Below are positions 15,983 to 23,455 of a stretch of 64,000 nucleotides of DNA, piece by piece. Below the pieces are notes generated by a model, which saw nothing but the letters and a program-made list of their open reading frames with translations, did not search any database and was not told where the DNA came from. The DNA is taken from positions 1 through 64,000 of the forward strand of contig JAIUNL010000019.1 of the NCBI GenBank assembly GCA_020161835.1, read 5' to 3'. How positions within the stretch are numbered: the first letter of the stretch is position 1; the number at the start of each line of letters is the position of its first letter. The translations under genes were made by a program, and so were the position numbers. This DNA comes from Bacteroidota bacterium (GTDB taxonomy: Bacteria > Bacteroidota > JABWAT01).

Positions 15983-16401
15983 AACCCATTTACCATTTAA
16001 AATTGAAACTTGAACCTTTACCAGCATCCCTCCCCGGGTTTACTCTGGTTGAATCGCTGATCAGTATGGTTTTGCTGAGTTTGCTGGCTGTTGGGTTTTG
16101 GGCTTCCATGCTGACGGTGATGACTCAGCGGAGTTTGAATCACAGGCAGGAGTTACTCGCAAGGCTTCCGATTTTAATCGATTCGGTGAAGGTGAATCCG
16201 GTTCCTGAAATGGAATGGAAGCGGGGTTCAGTTACGCTGAAGGTGACTACTGTATTTGGTGATTCAGTCCACACATTTAACTGGTTGATAACTGAAAAGC
16301 TGAAAAACGGAAAAACCATCGAAAGAATGAAACTGATCACCCAGGCATATTCCGATCCGAAAAAGAAAAAAGCGGAAGAGGTTTTCTCTGAAATCCGATA
16401 A
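15979..16401 (+). CDS. Pseudopilin, GspI-like
   Basis: A 140-residue pseudopilin. The prepilin site LPG|FTLVE has the +5 glutamate, followed by the hydrophobic stalk SLISMVLLSLLAVGFWASML. A short globular domain of about 90 residues follows, as in GspI/PilV. The first 13 residues, MKPIYHLKLKLEP, are identical to those of the pseudopilin at 14222 because about 52 bp are duplicated. The start ATG overlaps the stop of the DUF559 gene and has no clear Shine-Dalgarno site, so translation may depend on coupling. Confidence 0.75.
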   Translation: MKPIYHLKLKLEPLPASLPGFTLVESLISMVLLSLLAVGFWASMLTVMTQRSLNHRQELLARLPILIDSVKVNPVPEMEWKRGSVTLKVTTVFGDSVHTFNWLITEKLKNGKTIERMKLITQAYSDPKKKKAEEVFSEIR

Positions 16402-16852
16402 ATCTCTGCCCGGATTTACGCTGATGGAAGTGCTCATCGCCATGATGATTGCTTCGGGTATTACTTTGCTGGCTTTGAACCTTTACGGTACGTTGAACCG
16501 GTCCTTTATTCCGTTCTGGAAATCGGCCACTGGATTGTCTGCCGAATCGATTCATTTGAAAGGGCTGATGGATCAGTTAAACACAGTTGAGTCAGTTTCT
16601 GCTTTGAAAGAAGGGACCAGTGAGGTGATTTCCTTTTGGAGCTCAACCGGGAAGCGGGTTTTGCAGCTCCGGTTTGGGAATGACAAATCCGATCCGGCCT
16701 GGATAGCCGGACTCTCAATTTTGCAGCATGAAACGTTGATTTCAGCAGGAAAACCTTTTCCCGGTAGTCATGTTGAAGGCCGGATTCATTTATTTGCTGA
16801 CGGAAAATGGATTTCACTCCCGTTAAAAGGATCGCAGAACCATGAAAACTAA
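16388..16852 (+). CDS. Pseudopilin, GspJ-like, probable CTG start
   Basis: A pseudopilin of about 154 residues. The first ATG (16424) lies inside the prepilin motif LPG|FTLMEVLIAMMIASG and would delete the cleavage site. Reading upstream, the frame has no ATG, GTG or TTG before a TGA at 16334, but a CTG at 16388 lies 6 bases after GGAAGAGG (16374-16381), a good ribosome binding site. This start gives the leader MKSDKSLPG. The start overlaps the end of the GspI-like gene by 14 bases, and the 3' end overlaps gspF by 11 bases. Confidence 0.6.
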   Translation: MKSDKSLPGFTLMEVLIAMMIASGITLLALNLYGTLNRSFIPFWKSATGLSAESIHLKGLMDQLNTVESVSALKEGTSEVISFWSSTGKRVLQLRFGNDKSDPAWIAGLSILQHETLISAGKPFPGSHVEGRIHLFADGKWISLPLKGSQNHEN

Positions 16853-17894
16853 AGTCCTTCCGGTAGCCCGTCAGGCGGTTTTGTACCGGCAGATTGCGGT
16901 CATGCTCGAAAGCGGGGTCCCGCTGAATCAGACACTTTCCATCCAGATCCGAATGGAAAAGGAAGGTCCGGTCAAGGAAATTCTGAAACAGGCACAACGG
17001 TATTTGCAGAACGGCATTCATGCCCGGCAGGCGTTTGAAAAATCGGGTTTGGTAACCGATCCGCTTTTTATTCAGCTGATCGAAATTGGTGAACAATCGG
17101 GGAATCTGGGTTCCAGTTTTGACCACATTGCCAAAACAGTTGAAGAAACCCGGGAATTCCGTTCGAAAGTGACGCAGGCGTTGAGTTACCCGGCGGTGAT
17201 TGTTTCGGTGGCGGTTGTGAGTGTGCTGATCATGATTTTTTTCATCGTTCCCAGTTTTGCCGAAGCGTACCGGTCGATGTCGATTGAGTTGCCGTTTATG
17301 ACCCGGGTGATGCTGGGCATTCAGGAATTTCTGACCCGGTTTGGGCTTATGGTTTTGGTTTTATTGGGTTTTTCAGGATGGTTTTTGCTTAAATGGAGCC
17401 GGAGGCCATCCGTCCGTCCATCCATCGAAAAAATGATGTTTTCAATTCCGTTTCTGGGTGAATTCTGGAAGATGAAAATGAATTATGAGTTTTGTGTGGG
17501 ACTGTCACTTTTGCTGGGTGACGGTGTTCCCCTGCTGAAATCCATTCAGCTGATTGGCCGTCATACCGGCAGTGTTCTGTTTTCACGTCAGGTCACTGGT
17601 TTTGTATCCGGATTGGAATCCGGCAAAAGGCTTTCCGGGCTGATGGATGCCAATTCGATCGTTTCACCCATTGTTCAGCAAATGATCATGGTGGGTGAAG
17701 AAACCAGTGAACTGCCCCGGCTTCTTGGCCGTGCTTCGGGTCTGATTAAAAACGATCTGGATACCCGGCTGAAGGTCATGGTGAGTTTGCTTGAACCCAT
17801 TTTAATTGTCGTGATGGGCATTGTCGTCGGAATTTTGCTGGTTTCGATGTATCTGCCCTTGTTTGAATCGATGTCACAGGTAGGAGGAAAATAA
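16842..17894 (+). CDS. gspF: GspF/PilC inner-membrane platform protein
   Basis: A 350-residue polytopic protein with two T2SSF domains. The first (residues 10-135) has LYRQIAVMLESGVPLNQTL and FIQLIEIGEQSGNLGSSFDH; the second (215-335) has the parallel FCVGLSLLLGDGVPLLKS and MIMVGEETSELPRLLGR. Membrane segments lie near 120-142, 167-186 and 316-340. It is the core of the platform that interacts with the assembly ATPase, whose gene is not in this window. It is slightly shorter at the N-terminus than typical GspF (about 400). Confidence 0.9.
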   Translation: MKTKVLPVARQAVLYRQIAVMLESGVPLNQTLSIQIRMEKEGPVKEILKQAQRYLQNGIHARQAFEKSGLVTDPLFIQLIEIGEQSGNLGSSFDHIAKTVEETREFRSKVTQALSYPAVIVSVAVVSVLIMIFFIVPSFAEAYRSMSIELPFMTRVMLGIQEFLTRFGLMVLVLLGFSGWFLLKWSRRPSVRPSIEKMMFSIPFLGEFWKMKMNYEFCVGLSLLLGDGVPLLKSIQLIGRHTGSVLFSRQVTGFVSGLESGKRLSGLMDANSIVSPIVQQMIMVGEETSELPRLLGRASGLIKNDLDTRLKVMVSLLEPILIVVMGIVVGILLVSMYLPLFESMSQVGGK

Positions 17895-17897
17895 AAA

Positions 17898-18479
17898 ATG
17901 AAGAATCCACTGAATAATTTAAAAAGATTGTCATTCCCGCGAAGGCGGGAATCCAGTATTTCCAAACTGAAGTTAATTATGGATTCCCGCCTTCGCGGGA
18001 ATGACAATTCAAGTTCAAATGGGGACTTAAAAAAACCAGTTTCTCTTTTCGAACTCAGTGCCACTGTGATGAAAACGGCTGCAGGAAAAAAACTTCCGGG
18101 ATTTTCGCTGACAGAGCTTCTGATCGCTATGGTGATTCTGAGTGTTCTGGTTTTGCTGGCTTTACCGAAGTTGTATCCGCTGGTGACCAAGGCAAAAACC
18201 AAAGAAGCACAGATAGCACTGGCAACAGTGAAAGCCCTGCAGGAATCTTACAAACTGGAGCATGACCGGTTTGCCGGAACGCTCGAAGACCTGGGTTTTG
18301 TGCAGGAAAAAACAGTTTCAGATGGAGGAAATGCTAAATATGTGGTTTCCATTTCATCCGCCAGTGAAACCGGTTATGAAGCCAAAGCCACAGCTCTGGT
18401 TGATTTTGACAATGACGGAACATTTAATGTTTGGGTTGTAAACGAACAAGGACAAGTCGATGAAAAAATTCCTGATTAA
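17898..18479 (+). CDS. Major pseudopilin GspG-like with an overwritten leader
   Basis: A 193-codon gene. The pseudopilin proper begins at LPG|FSLTELLIAMVILSVLVL, with the +5 glutamate, a stalk, and a 110-residue GspG-like domain ending in an acidic calcium-loop-like FDNDGTFNVWVVN. AGGAGG at 17882-17887 supports the ATG at 17898, which gives an unusually long leader of 68 residues. Of this, about 26 codons (SFPRRRES...DSRLRGND) come from an inverted pair of REP-like palindromes that keeps the frame. An internal ATG at 18069 would give an ordinary 11-residue leader but lacks a ribosome site. Confidence 0.8.
   Translation: MKNPLNNLKRLSFPRRRESSISKLKLIMDSRLRGNDNSSSNGDLKKPVSLFELSATVMKTAAGKKLPGFSLTELLIAMVILSVLVLLALPKLYPLVTKAKTKEAQIALATVKALQESYKLEHDRFAGTLEDLGFVQEKTVSDGGNAKYVVSISSASETGYEAKATALVDFDNDGTFNVWVVNEQGQVDEKIPD
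17929..18006. repeat. Inverted REP-like palindrome pair inside gspG
   Basis: TCATTCCCGCGAAGGCGGG (from 17931) and its exact reverse complement at 17981-18006 flank a 26-base spacer. The total of 78 bases is 26 codons, so the reading frame is preserved. The motif belongs to a dispersed family, with a diverged relative at 41587-41635. Confidence 0.9.
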
Positions 18480-19062
18480 CGCTGCCGTTTTGCTAATTCT
18501 GATTTCTGGCTGCTCTACCGTGACGGGAGTTTTTAATCCTCCGGAAGTTACGGTTTTAAAAGCACTCTCTGATTCCATTCGTGTTGCTGTTCCCGATTTT
18601 CAGGTTTCGGGTCCGGGCATTACGAAAAAACCAGGTGCTTCTTTTGCCGGATTGCTCACTGAAACCTGGGTTTTTGAAACCGGTTTGAAAGTTACCGATC
18701 GGAATCTGGTTGTGGCGGCTCAGAGTAAACTGAAGCTGGAGCCGAGTTCACAACTGAATTTAAAGCAGATGAATGAATTGGGAAGTGTATGTCAATCGGA
18801 AGTTTTGATTCTGGGGTCGGTTGAAACCCAGCAGGATGGCGTGTTGTTTGACCCGGAAGCTGAAATCAGAGTTTCGGTTTCTTTACGGTGGATTGACGTC
18901 AATTCAGGGGATTTGCTGGCATTGGGAAATTCCGAAAGAAGAATCACAGGAAATCCGGATGCCACAGTCAGGGAAATGATTCGTCAGATTGTGAAAAAGG
19001 GCAATTGGATCGAAAAGAAAAAAGAACCGGTGATGGTGGCAGATACGACGGGGGAAAAGTGA
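18460..19062 (+). CDS. CsgG/LpoB-like lipoprotein
   Basis: A 200-residue lipoprotein: signal MKKFLINAAVLLILISGC with the lipidated Cys at residue 18. The mature domain has VAVPDFQVSG, ETWVFETGLKVTDRN, and later SEVLILGSVETQQDG and DVNSGDLLALGNSERRI. This order resembles the CsgG/FlgT/LpoB-type fold used by outer-membrane assembly lipoproteins. It overlaps gspG by 20 bases, so it is co-translated with the secretion operon and may act as its pilotin or assembly factor, though that is inference. Its TGA stop falls inside the first unit of a heptad array. Confidence 0.6.
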   Translation: MKKFLINAAVLLILISGCSTVTGVFNPPEVTVLKALSDSIRVAVPDFQVSGPGITKKPGASFAGLLTETWVFETGLKVTDRNLVVAAQSKLKLEPSSQLNLKQMNELGSVCQSEVLILGSVETQQDGVLFDPEAEIRVSVSLRWIDVNSGDLLALGNSERRITGNPDATVREMIRQIVKKGNWIEKKKEPVMVADTTGEK

Positions 19063-19094
19063 TACGTGGTAAGTGGTAGGTGGTCAGTGATACG
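19056..19094 (+). repeat. Heptad array at the lipoprotein stop codon
   Basis: AAAGTGA, TACGTGG, TAAGTGG, TAGGTGG, TCAGTGA, TACGG. The TGA stop of the lipoprotein (19060-19062) is part of the first heptamer. Confidence 0.75.
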
Positions 19095-19110
19095 GAAAAT
19101 ACAATAGCCC

Positions 19111-19225
19111 ATTCAACCCCGTTGGGGTTGGGAATTTCATCATATCTTCTTACCACCGGATTAGCATCCGGTATTTCGACAGGCTCAATAACCAGGCTAT
19201 TCAAATTCAATCCCTTCGGGATTTT
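19111..19225 (-). repeat. REP unit a (reverse), with an inserted motif
   Basis: It contains the hairpin CAACCCCGTTGGGGTTG, then CCACCGGATTAGCATCCGG and finally AATCCCTTCGGGATT. Compared with the unit at 20041 it has an extra 20-odd bases including TTCGACAGGCTCAATAACC between the second hairpin and GGCTATTCA. Confidence 0.75.
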
Positions 19226-19587
19226 AAAGCCGGATTCAAATTCACAATGTGGATAAAACGTCTGGTGATTTCATTAAAAAAATTCAGGATTTATAAAATA
19301 ATCAGTCCAACGGACTGAAACGTGCATAGCCCCGGGTGTAACCCGGTGGATAGGAATAAAACAAGGATTTAAACCCCGGAGGGGTTTAATAATAGAAATA
19401 TTTCAAATAAATCGATAATTCAGGATATGTGAGATGATCAGTCCGGAGGACTGAAACATGAATAGCCCCGGGTTGAAACCCGGTGGTAAATTCACCGATA
19501 CGAATTAAAACCCCGGACGGGGTTTAATGATTGAAATTTATCCCAAAGTAAAATAAACCCGACAAATAAAACATCCGGAGACGTTTT
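19226..19587 (+). repeat. REP units b and c upstream of the Y1 transposase
   Basis: Two forward units lie at about 19301-19390 and 19437-19530. Each has AGTCC...GGACTGAAAC, then ATAGCCCCGGGT...ACCCGGTGG, then AACCCCGGA.GGGGTTTAAT: three hairpins in fixed order, the mirror image of unit a. No gene lies in the gap; the transposase ribosome site GGAG is at about 19575. Confidence 0.8.
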
Positions 19588-20031
19588 ATGAGTACTTACA
19601 CTCAAATTCTTTTTCAAATTGTATTCAGCACAAGGGACAGAATGCCAACTCTGAATAAAAAAAACAGAGATGAACTTTATAAATATATTTGGGGTGTTCT
19701 TAAAAATAAAAACTGCCATTTGTACAGAATAGGAGGGGTTGAAGATCATATCCACCTTCTTATTGACCTTCATCCAACAGTTTCTTTAGCTAGCCTGGTA
19801 AAAGATCTTAAACTTGCATCCGGAAAATTTATTAAAGAAAATAACCTGTTCCCTTTATTTACCGGCTGGCAGGAAGGATATGGTGCATTTACCTATTCAA
19901 TTTCGGAGAAGGATCGGTTAATTGAGTACATTAAAAACCAGGGAGGTCACCACAAGGTTATTTCCTTTCAGGAAGAATTCAGATTGTTACTTGCAGAAAA
20001 TGGGATTGTTTTTGAGGAGAAGTATTTTTAA
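19588..20031 (+). CDS. REP-associated Y1 (IS200-like, RAYT-type) transposase
   Basis: A 147-residue single-domain HUH nuclease. The metal-binding HUH pair is in GGVEDHIHLLIDLHP near residue 53. The catalytic tyrosine is probably in RLIEYIKNQGGHHKVISF near residue 113. WQEGYGAFTYSISEKDR before it is typical of this IS200/RAYT branch. Such enzymes cut and join single-stranded DNA at hairpins. It lies amid at least six hairpin units of one family in both orientations and has no TnpB partner, which fits a REP-associated enzyme rather than an ordinary insertion sequence. The frame is intact. Confidence 0.9.
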   Translation: MSTYTQILFQIVFSTRDRMPTLNKKNRDELYKYIWGVLKNKNCHLYRIGGVEDHIHLLIDLHPTVSLASLVKDLKLASGKFIKENNLFPLFTGWQEGYGAFTYSISEKDRLIEYIKNQGGHHKVISFQEEFRLLLAENGIVFEEKYF

Positions 20032-20037
20032 AAACAT

Positions 20038-20440
20038 TCCATTCAACCCCGTTGGGGTTGGGAATTTCATCATGACATCCAACCACCGGATTGGCATCCG
20101 GGGCTATTCATATTCAATCCCTTTGGGATTTAAAACCGGTAAAAATTCCAGAGGTGGATTTAAAATCTGTAGGTTTAAAAAATAACAAATATTCAGAATT
20201 TGTGAATTGATCAGTCCGCAGGACTGAAACACGAATAGCCCCGGGTGATAACCCGGTGGTAAATTCACCTATCAAAATCAAAACCCCGAATGGGGTTTAA
20301 TCCCGAATTGTTTCCACCAAAACAAATATTCAGAATTTGTGAATTGATCAGTCCAACGGACTGAAACCTGAATAGCCCCGGGTGATAACCCGGTGGTAAA
20401 TTCACCAAACAAAATCAAAACCCCGAATGGGGTTTAATGA
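20038..20440. repeat. REP units d (reverse), e and f (forward)
   Basis: Unit d (20041-20132) is the reverse form with CAACCCCGTTGGGGTTG first. Units e (20208-20300) and f (20346-20439) are forward and nearly identical to each other, with AGTCC..GGACT, CCCCGGGTGATAACCCGG and AACCCCGAATGGGGTT. Together with units a-c they flank the Y1 transposase on both sides. No gene lies in this gap. Confidence 0.8.
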
Positions 20441-20448
20441 TTGCAATT

Positions 20449-20520
20449 TTTCACCTGTCACTTACCACTTTTCACCCCGAAGCTAGTTCGGGATCTTCGC
20501 TTCGCTCGACCTATCACTTT
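20449..20520 (-). repeat. Heptad array with an embedded REP at the histidine kinase 3' end
   Basis: Minus-strand reading: AAAGTGATAGG, then a REP-like unit TCGAGCGAAGCGAAGATCCC followed by GAACTAGCTTCGGGG, then GTGAAAA, GTGGTAA, GTGACAG, GTGAAAA. The kinase stop codon TAG (20483-20485) is inside the REP. The same REP is found at 54570-54604, again inside a heptad array. Confidence 0.75.
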
Positions 20521-23224
20521 TTTTTCCCCATTTGATCAATTTCTCCTGCAATTCCTGAATCTGGAATGGTTTGGAAATAAAATCATTCATTCCCGCATCC
20601 AAACAATCCTGATGATCTTTTTGCTGGGCGTGAGCTGTGAGTGCAATAATAACAGGCTGAACAATAGGTCTTATCCGAATTAGCCGGGTTGCTTCAAATC
20701 CATCCATTTCCGGCATTTGAATATCCATCAAAATTAAGTCGAAGGATTTTAATTCAATTGCTTTTACAGCCTCAATACCGTTAGAAACAAAATTGGGTTT
20801 ATATCCCAGTTTTTCAAGGGTTTTTCTGATCACTTTCTGGTTGACCTGATTGTCTTCAGCAACAAGAATTTCAAGGGGAAATTCACCAGCAAGGTTTTCT
20901 CTGATCGGGACGGAAGGAGAAAGAGACTGAATCTTTAAATTGACTTCATCAGACAGAATCAGTTCCATGGTAAAAGTAAATTCAGAACCAAATCCTTTCT
21001 TACTTTTCACTGAAATTTTTCCACCCATCAGTTTAACCAGATCCGCTACGATTTTCAACCCTAGTCCCGTGCCGGTGAACCGTCTTGTCTGAAAATCATC
21101 AACCTGGGAAAAGGGTTTAAAAAGCCTGTCAAGGCGGTCGTTGGGAATTCCGATTCCCGTGTCAGAAACCTTTCCTTCAATCATCATGCGGGTTGCATTT
21201 TTTGATGCAACCTTAATTTCAACGTGCACTTCTCCAGCTTCGGTGAATTTGACCGCATTGCCAACTAAATTGAAAAATATTTGTCTGATCCGTGTTGCAT
21301 CACCAATCAGAATTTCCGGAATTTCATCAGAAACAGTCTGTGTGAGTTTAATGTTTTTTCCCTGGTTACCAACCAGACTGAAAACTTCACCAATTACCAC
21401 AGGAATTGAAAACGGTGCAGGTTCAAGTTCCATTTTTCCCGCCTCAATACGGGAATAATCGAGAATGTCATTAATGATGGTCATCAGGTTTTTCCCGGAA
21501 GTCAGAATAATTCTGATCTGTTCAAGCTGTTCGTCATTTTGCTTAGACAGAAGGAGAAGATTCGCCATTCCCAAAATTCCATTCAGCGGAGTTCTGATTT
21601 CATGACTGACCATTGCAAGAAAGTTTGATTTTGCCCGGCTGGCAGCTTCCGCCTCTTCTTTGGCAAGAATAAGGGCAGCTTCCGTTAATTTCCGGCGGGT
21701 AATATCCTGAGAAATCACCATGATGTAAGAATTTCCATCTGGCAGATCAATCTTGATTTCGTTCAGTTCCAGGTGTGCAAAACTGCCATCCCGGTTAATC
21801 GATAAAGTTTCATGCTGAAGGTGATCTCCTGTTACCAGTTTTTTTATATTCTCAAGGACGGTATGCTGCTGATTTTCCGGGACAAACCGGGTGACTGATG
21901 TTCCGACAAGTTCCTCACGGGTAAATCCGGTTAGCCGGCAGACGGCTTGATTGGTATCAATAATGATTCCGTCCATTGTTTCCAGAATAATCCCAACCGG
22001 ACTTAAATTAAACAGGGTTTTGAACTGATTCTCGCTTTTTGTCAGATTTTCAAATGCATTTTTTAATTCTTCACGCTGTAGGTTGATAATAGAATTTGTC
22101 TCTTCAAGCTGCTTGCTGTGACGTTTCTGGTTCCGCATGACAATCAGAAAATAAAATCCGGTAAAGACCAAAAAAGTGGTAACAAGCATCCAGATCAGAT
22201 TCTGGATGTCAGAATCACGCCTCAATAATTCAAATTCATGTTCCTTCTGAAATAAATCTTCCTGGATTTCAGCGTTTCTGATTTGATTTAGCTGGTTGAC
22301 TGAATTTATCTGGATGAAAAGCTGCCTTGCTGAATCCAGATAAATGGAAGCTTCTTTCCATTGAGTTTGTTTTTTTCTGATTTCGGCAAACAGGTTGAAA
22401 ATAAGTTCTTTCCTTTCAAGAGCTCCAACCTTATTCACAATTTCAAGTGCTTGCACCAGATTTTTTTCAGCTTCGTCCAGTTGCCCGAGATTAATCTGGG
22501 CCAGAGCCATATCAGTAAGGATATCTGAAAGAACATCGGGTGAAGCACTGACTTTTACGAGTTCATACTGTTCGGCTACCGATTCAAGCTGTTTTCTGAA
22601 ATTGCCATCCTGCCAAAAAGCATAAGAAAGCCTGCCAAGTGTTTTTGATTTTTCTTCAATATTTTCCAGAGAATCAGCCATTTGGAGGGCCCGGGAAAAC
22701 AGGCTGAGCGCTTTGGCGGTTTGTTTGCGTGTGTAGGCAACCTGCCCCAGATTACTGAGACAACTCATGATGCCGGGTGCATATTTTTCCTTCTGATAAA
22801 GTGATAAGGCAATAGTAACCAAAGAGTCACACCGGTCAACATCAAGATTCAGAAAGAAACGTCCAAGTGCCCGGTAAGATTCTGCAGTTTCAAGCTGATT
22901 TGAAAGTATTTTTGAAAGAATCAGCGCCTGCTCCAGATGAAATTTTTCAAGTACCTTATTTGTGATGAGGCGATACCCGGTTGCTAACTGACGGTGAATG
23001 AGGAGTGCAGAAGAACGGTCTTTTTTTTCTATGGCAAAAGCTAAGGATTGGGTTCCGGTATGAATTGCTCCCCGGGCATCAGATTGCTTAAGAAGTGAAT
23101 CGGTTAACGATATGAGAGAGGAAAGATGCCCAGCATCCTGAAAACCAGATTGGGTATATGCCGGTGTAAAAGGCATGACCAGGAACAGAATAAAAATAGG
23201 AAAGAATCCTGCAGGCATTTTCAT
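20483..23224 (-). CDS. Hybrid sensor histidine kinase with TPR sensor and PAS
   Basis: A 913-residue membrane kinase. Order: signal peptide (1-24), periplasmic TPR repeats (about 30-335), one membrane helix (about 345-366), coiled coil, PAS domain (about 405-520), HisKA with the phospho-His in MVSHEIRTPLNG (about 545), HATPase with DTGIGIP and GTGLGL, and a receiver domain (about 790-905) with Asp in LILMDIQMPEMDG. The output partner is not adjacent. The last residues, about DRSSEAKIPN, are encoded by a repeat that has replaced the original 3' end, extending the protein a little beyond the receiver fold. Confidence 0.9.
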   Translation of the reverse strand: MKMPAGFFPIFILFLVMPFTPAYTQSGFQDAGHLSSLISLTDSLLKQSDARGAIHTGTQSLAFAIEKKDRSSALLIHRQLATGYRLITNKVLEKFHLEQALILSKILSNQLETAESYRALGRFFLNLDVDRCDSLVTIALSLYQKEKYAPGIMSCLSNLGQVAYTRKQTAKALSLFSRALQMADSLENIEEKSKTLGRLSYAFWQDGNFRKQLESVAEQYELVKVSASPDVLSDILTDMALAQINLGQLDEAEKNLVQALEIVNKVGALERKELIFNLFAEIRKKQTQWKEASIYLDSARQLFIQINSVNQLNQIRNAEIQEDLFQKEHEFELLRRDSDIQNLIWMLVTTFLVFTGFYFLIVMRNQKRHSKQLEETNSIINLQREELKNAFENLTKSENQFKTLFNLSPVGIILETMDGIIIDTNQAVCRLTGFTREELVGTSVTRFVPENQQHTVLENIKKLVTGDHLQHETLSINRDGSFAHLELNEIKIDLPDGNSYIMVISQDITRRKLTEAALILAKEEAEAASRAKSNFLAMVSHEIRTPLNGILGMANLLLLSKQNDEQLEQIRIILTSGKNLMTIINDILDYSRIEAGKMELEPAPFSIPVVIGEVFSLVGNQGKNIKLTQTVSDEIPEILIGDATRIRQIFFNLVGNAVKFTEAGEVHVEIKVASKNATRMMIEGKVSDTGIGIPNDRLDRLFKPFSQVDDFQTRRFTGTGLGLKIVADLVKLMGGKISVKSKKGFGSEFTFTMELILSDEVNLKIQSLSPSVPIRENLAGEFPLEILVAEDNQVNQKVIRKTLEKLGYKPNFVSNGIEAVKAIELKSFDLILMDIQMPEMDGFEATRLIRIRPIVQPVIIALTAHAQQKDHQDCLDAGMNDFISKPFQIQELQEKLIKWGKKSDRSSEAKIPN

Positions 23225-23455
23225 CTGGTTTTATATAAAGAGTTAACACTGGTTTTCATCTGTCAAATTACTAAATCTATGATTAAAAACCGAAAAAAGA
23301 CGAAAATGATCAAAAATAGTTGCCGACAATTGTCTCCTTTAATCCGCTGTAAGTTGTTATTATTAAATAAAATAGAATAAAAAACACAAGTATTTTACAC
23401 TTGAATGACATAAAATCGAGATAAATCTGCCATTTTTGTAGCTGCAGAAAAAACT

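Noticed and set aside
16506-17126. 206-codon open frame on the minus strand
   Set aside because: It lies opposite the gspJ-like and gspF genes, has no recognisable domain and has the His/Arg/Leu-rich composition of an antisense shadow.
19111-20439. Possible CRISPR array
   Set aside because: Repeats are about 90 bases, in both orientations, internally palindromic and unevenly spaced around a transposase; there are no uniform spacers or cas genes.
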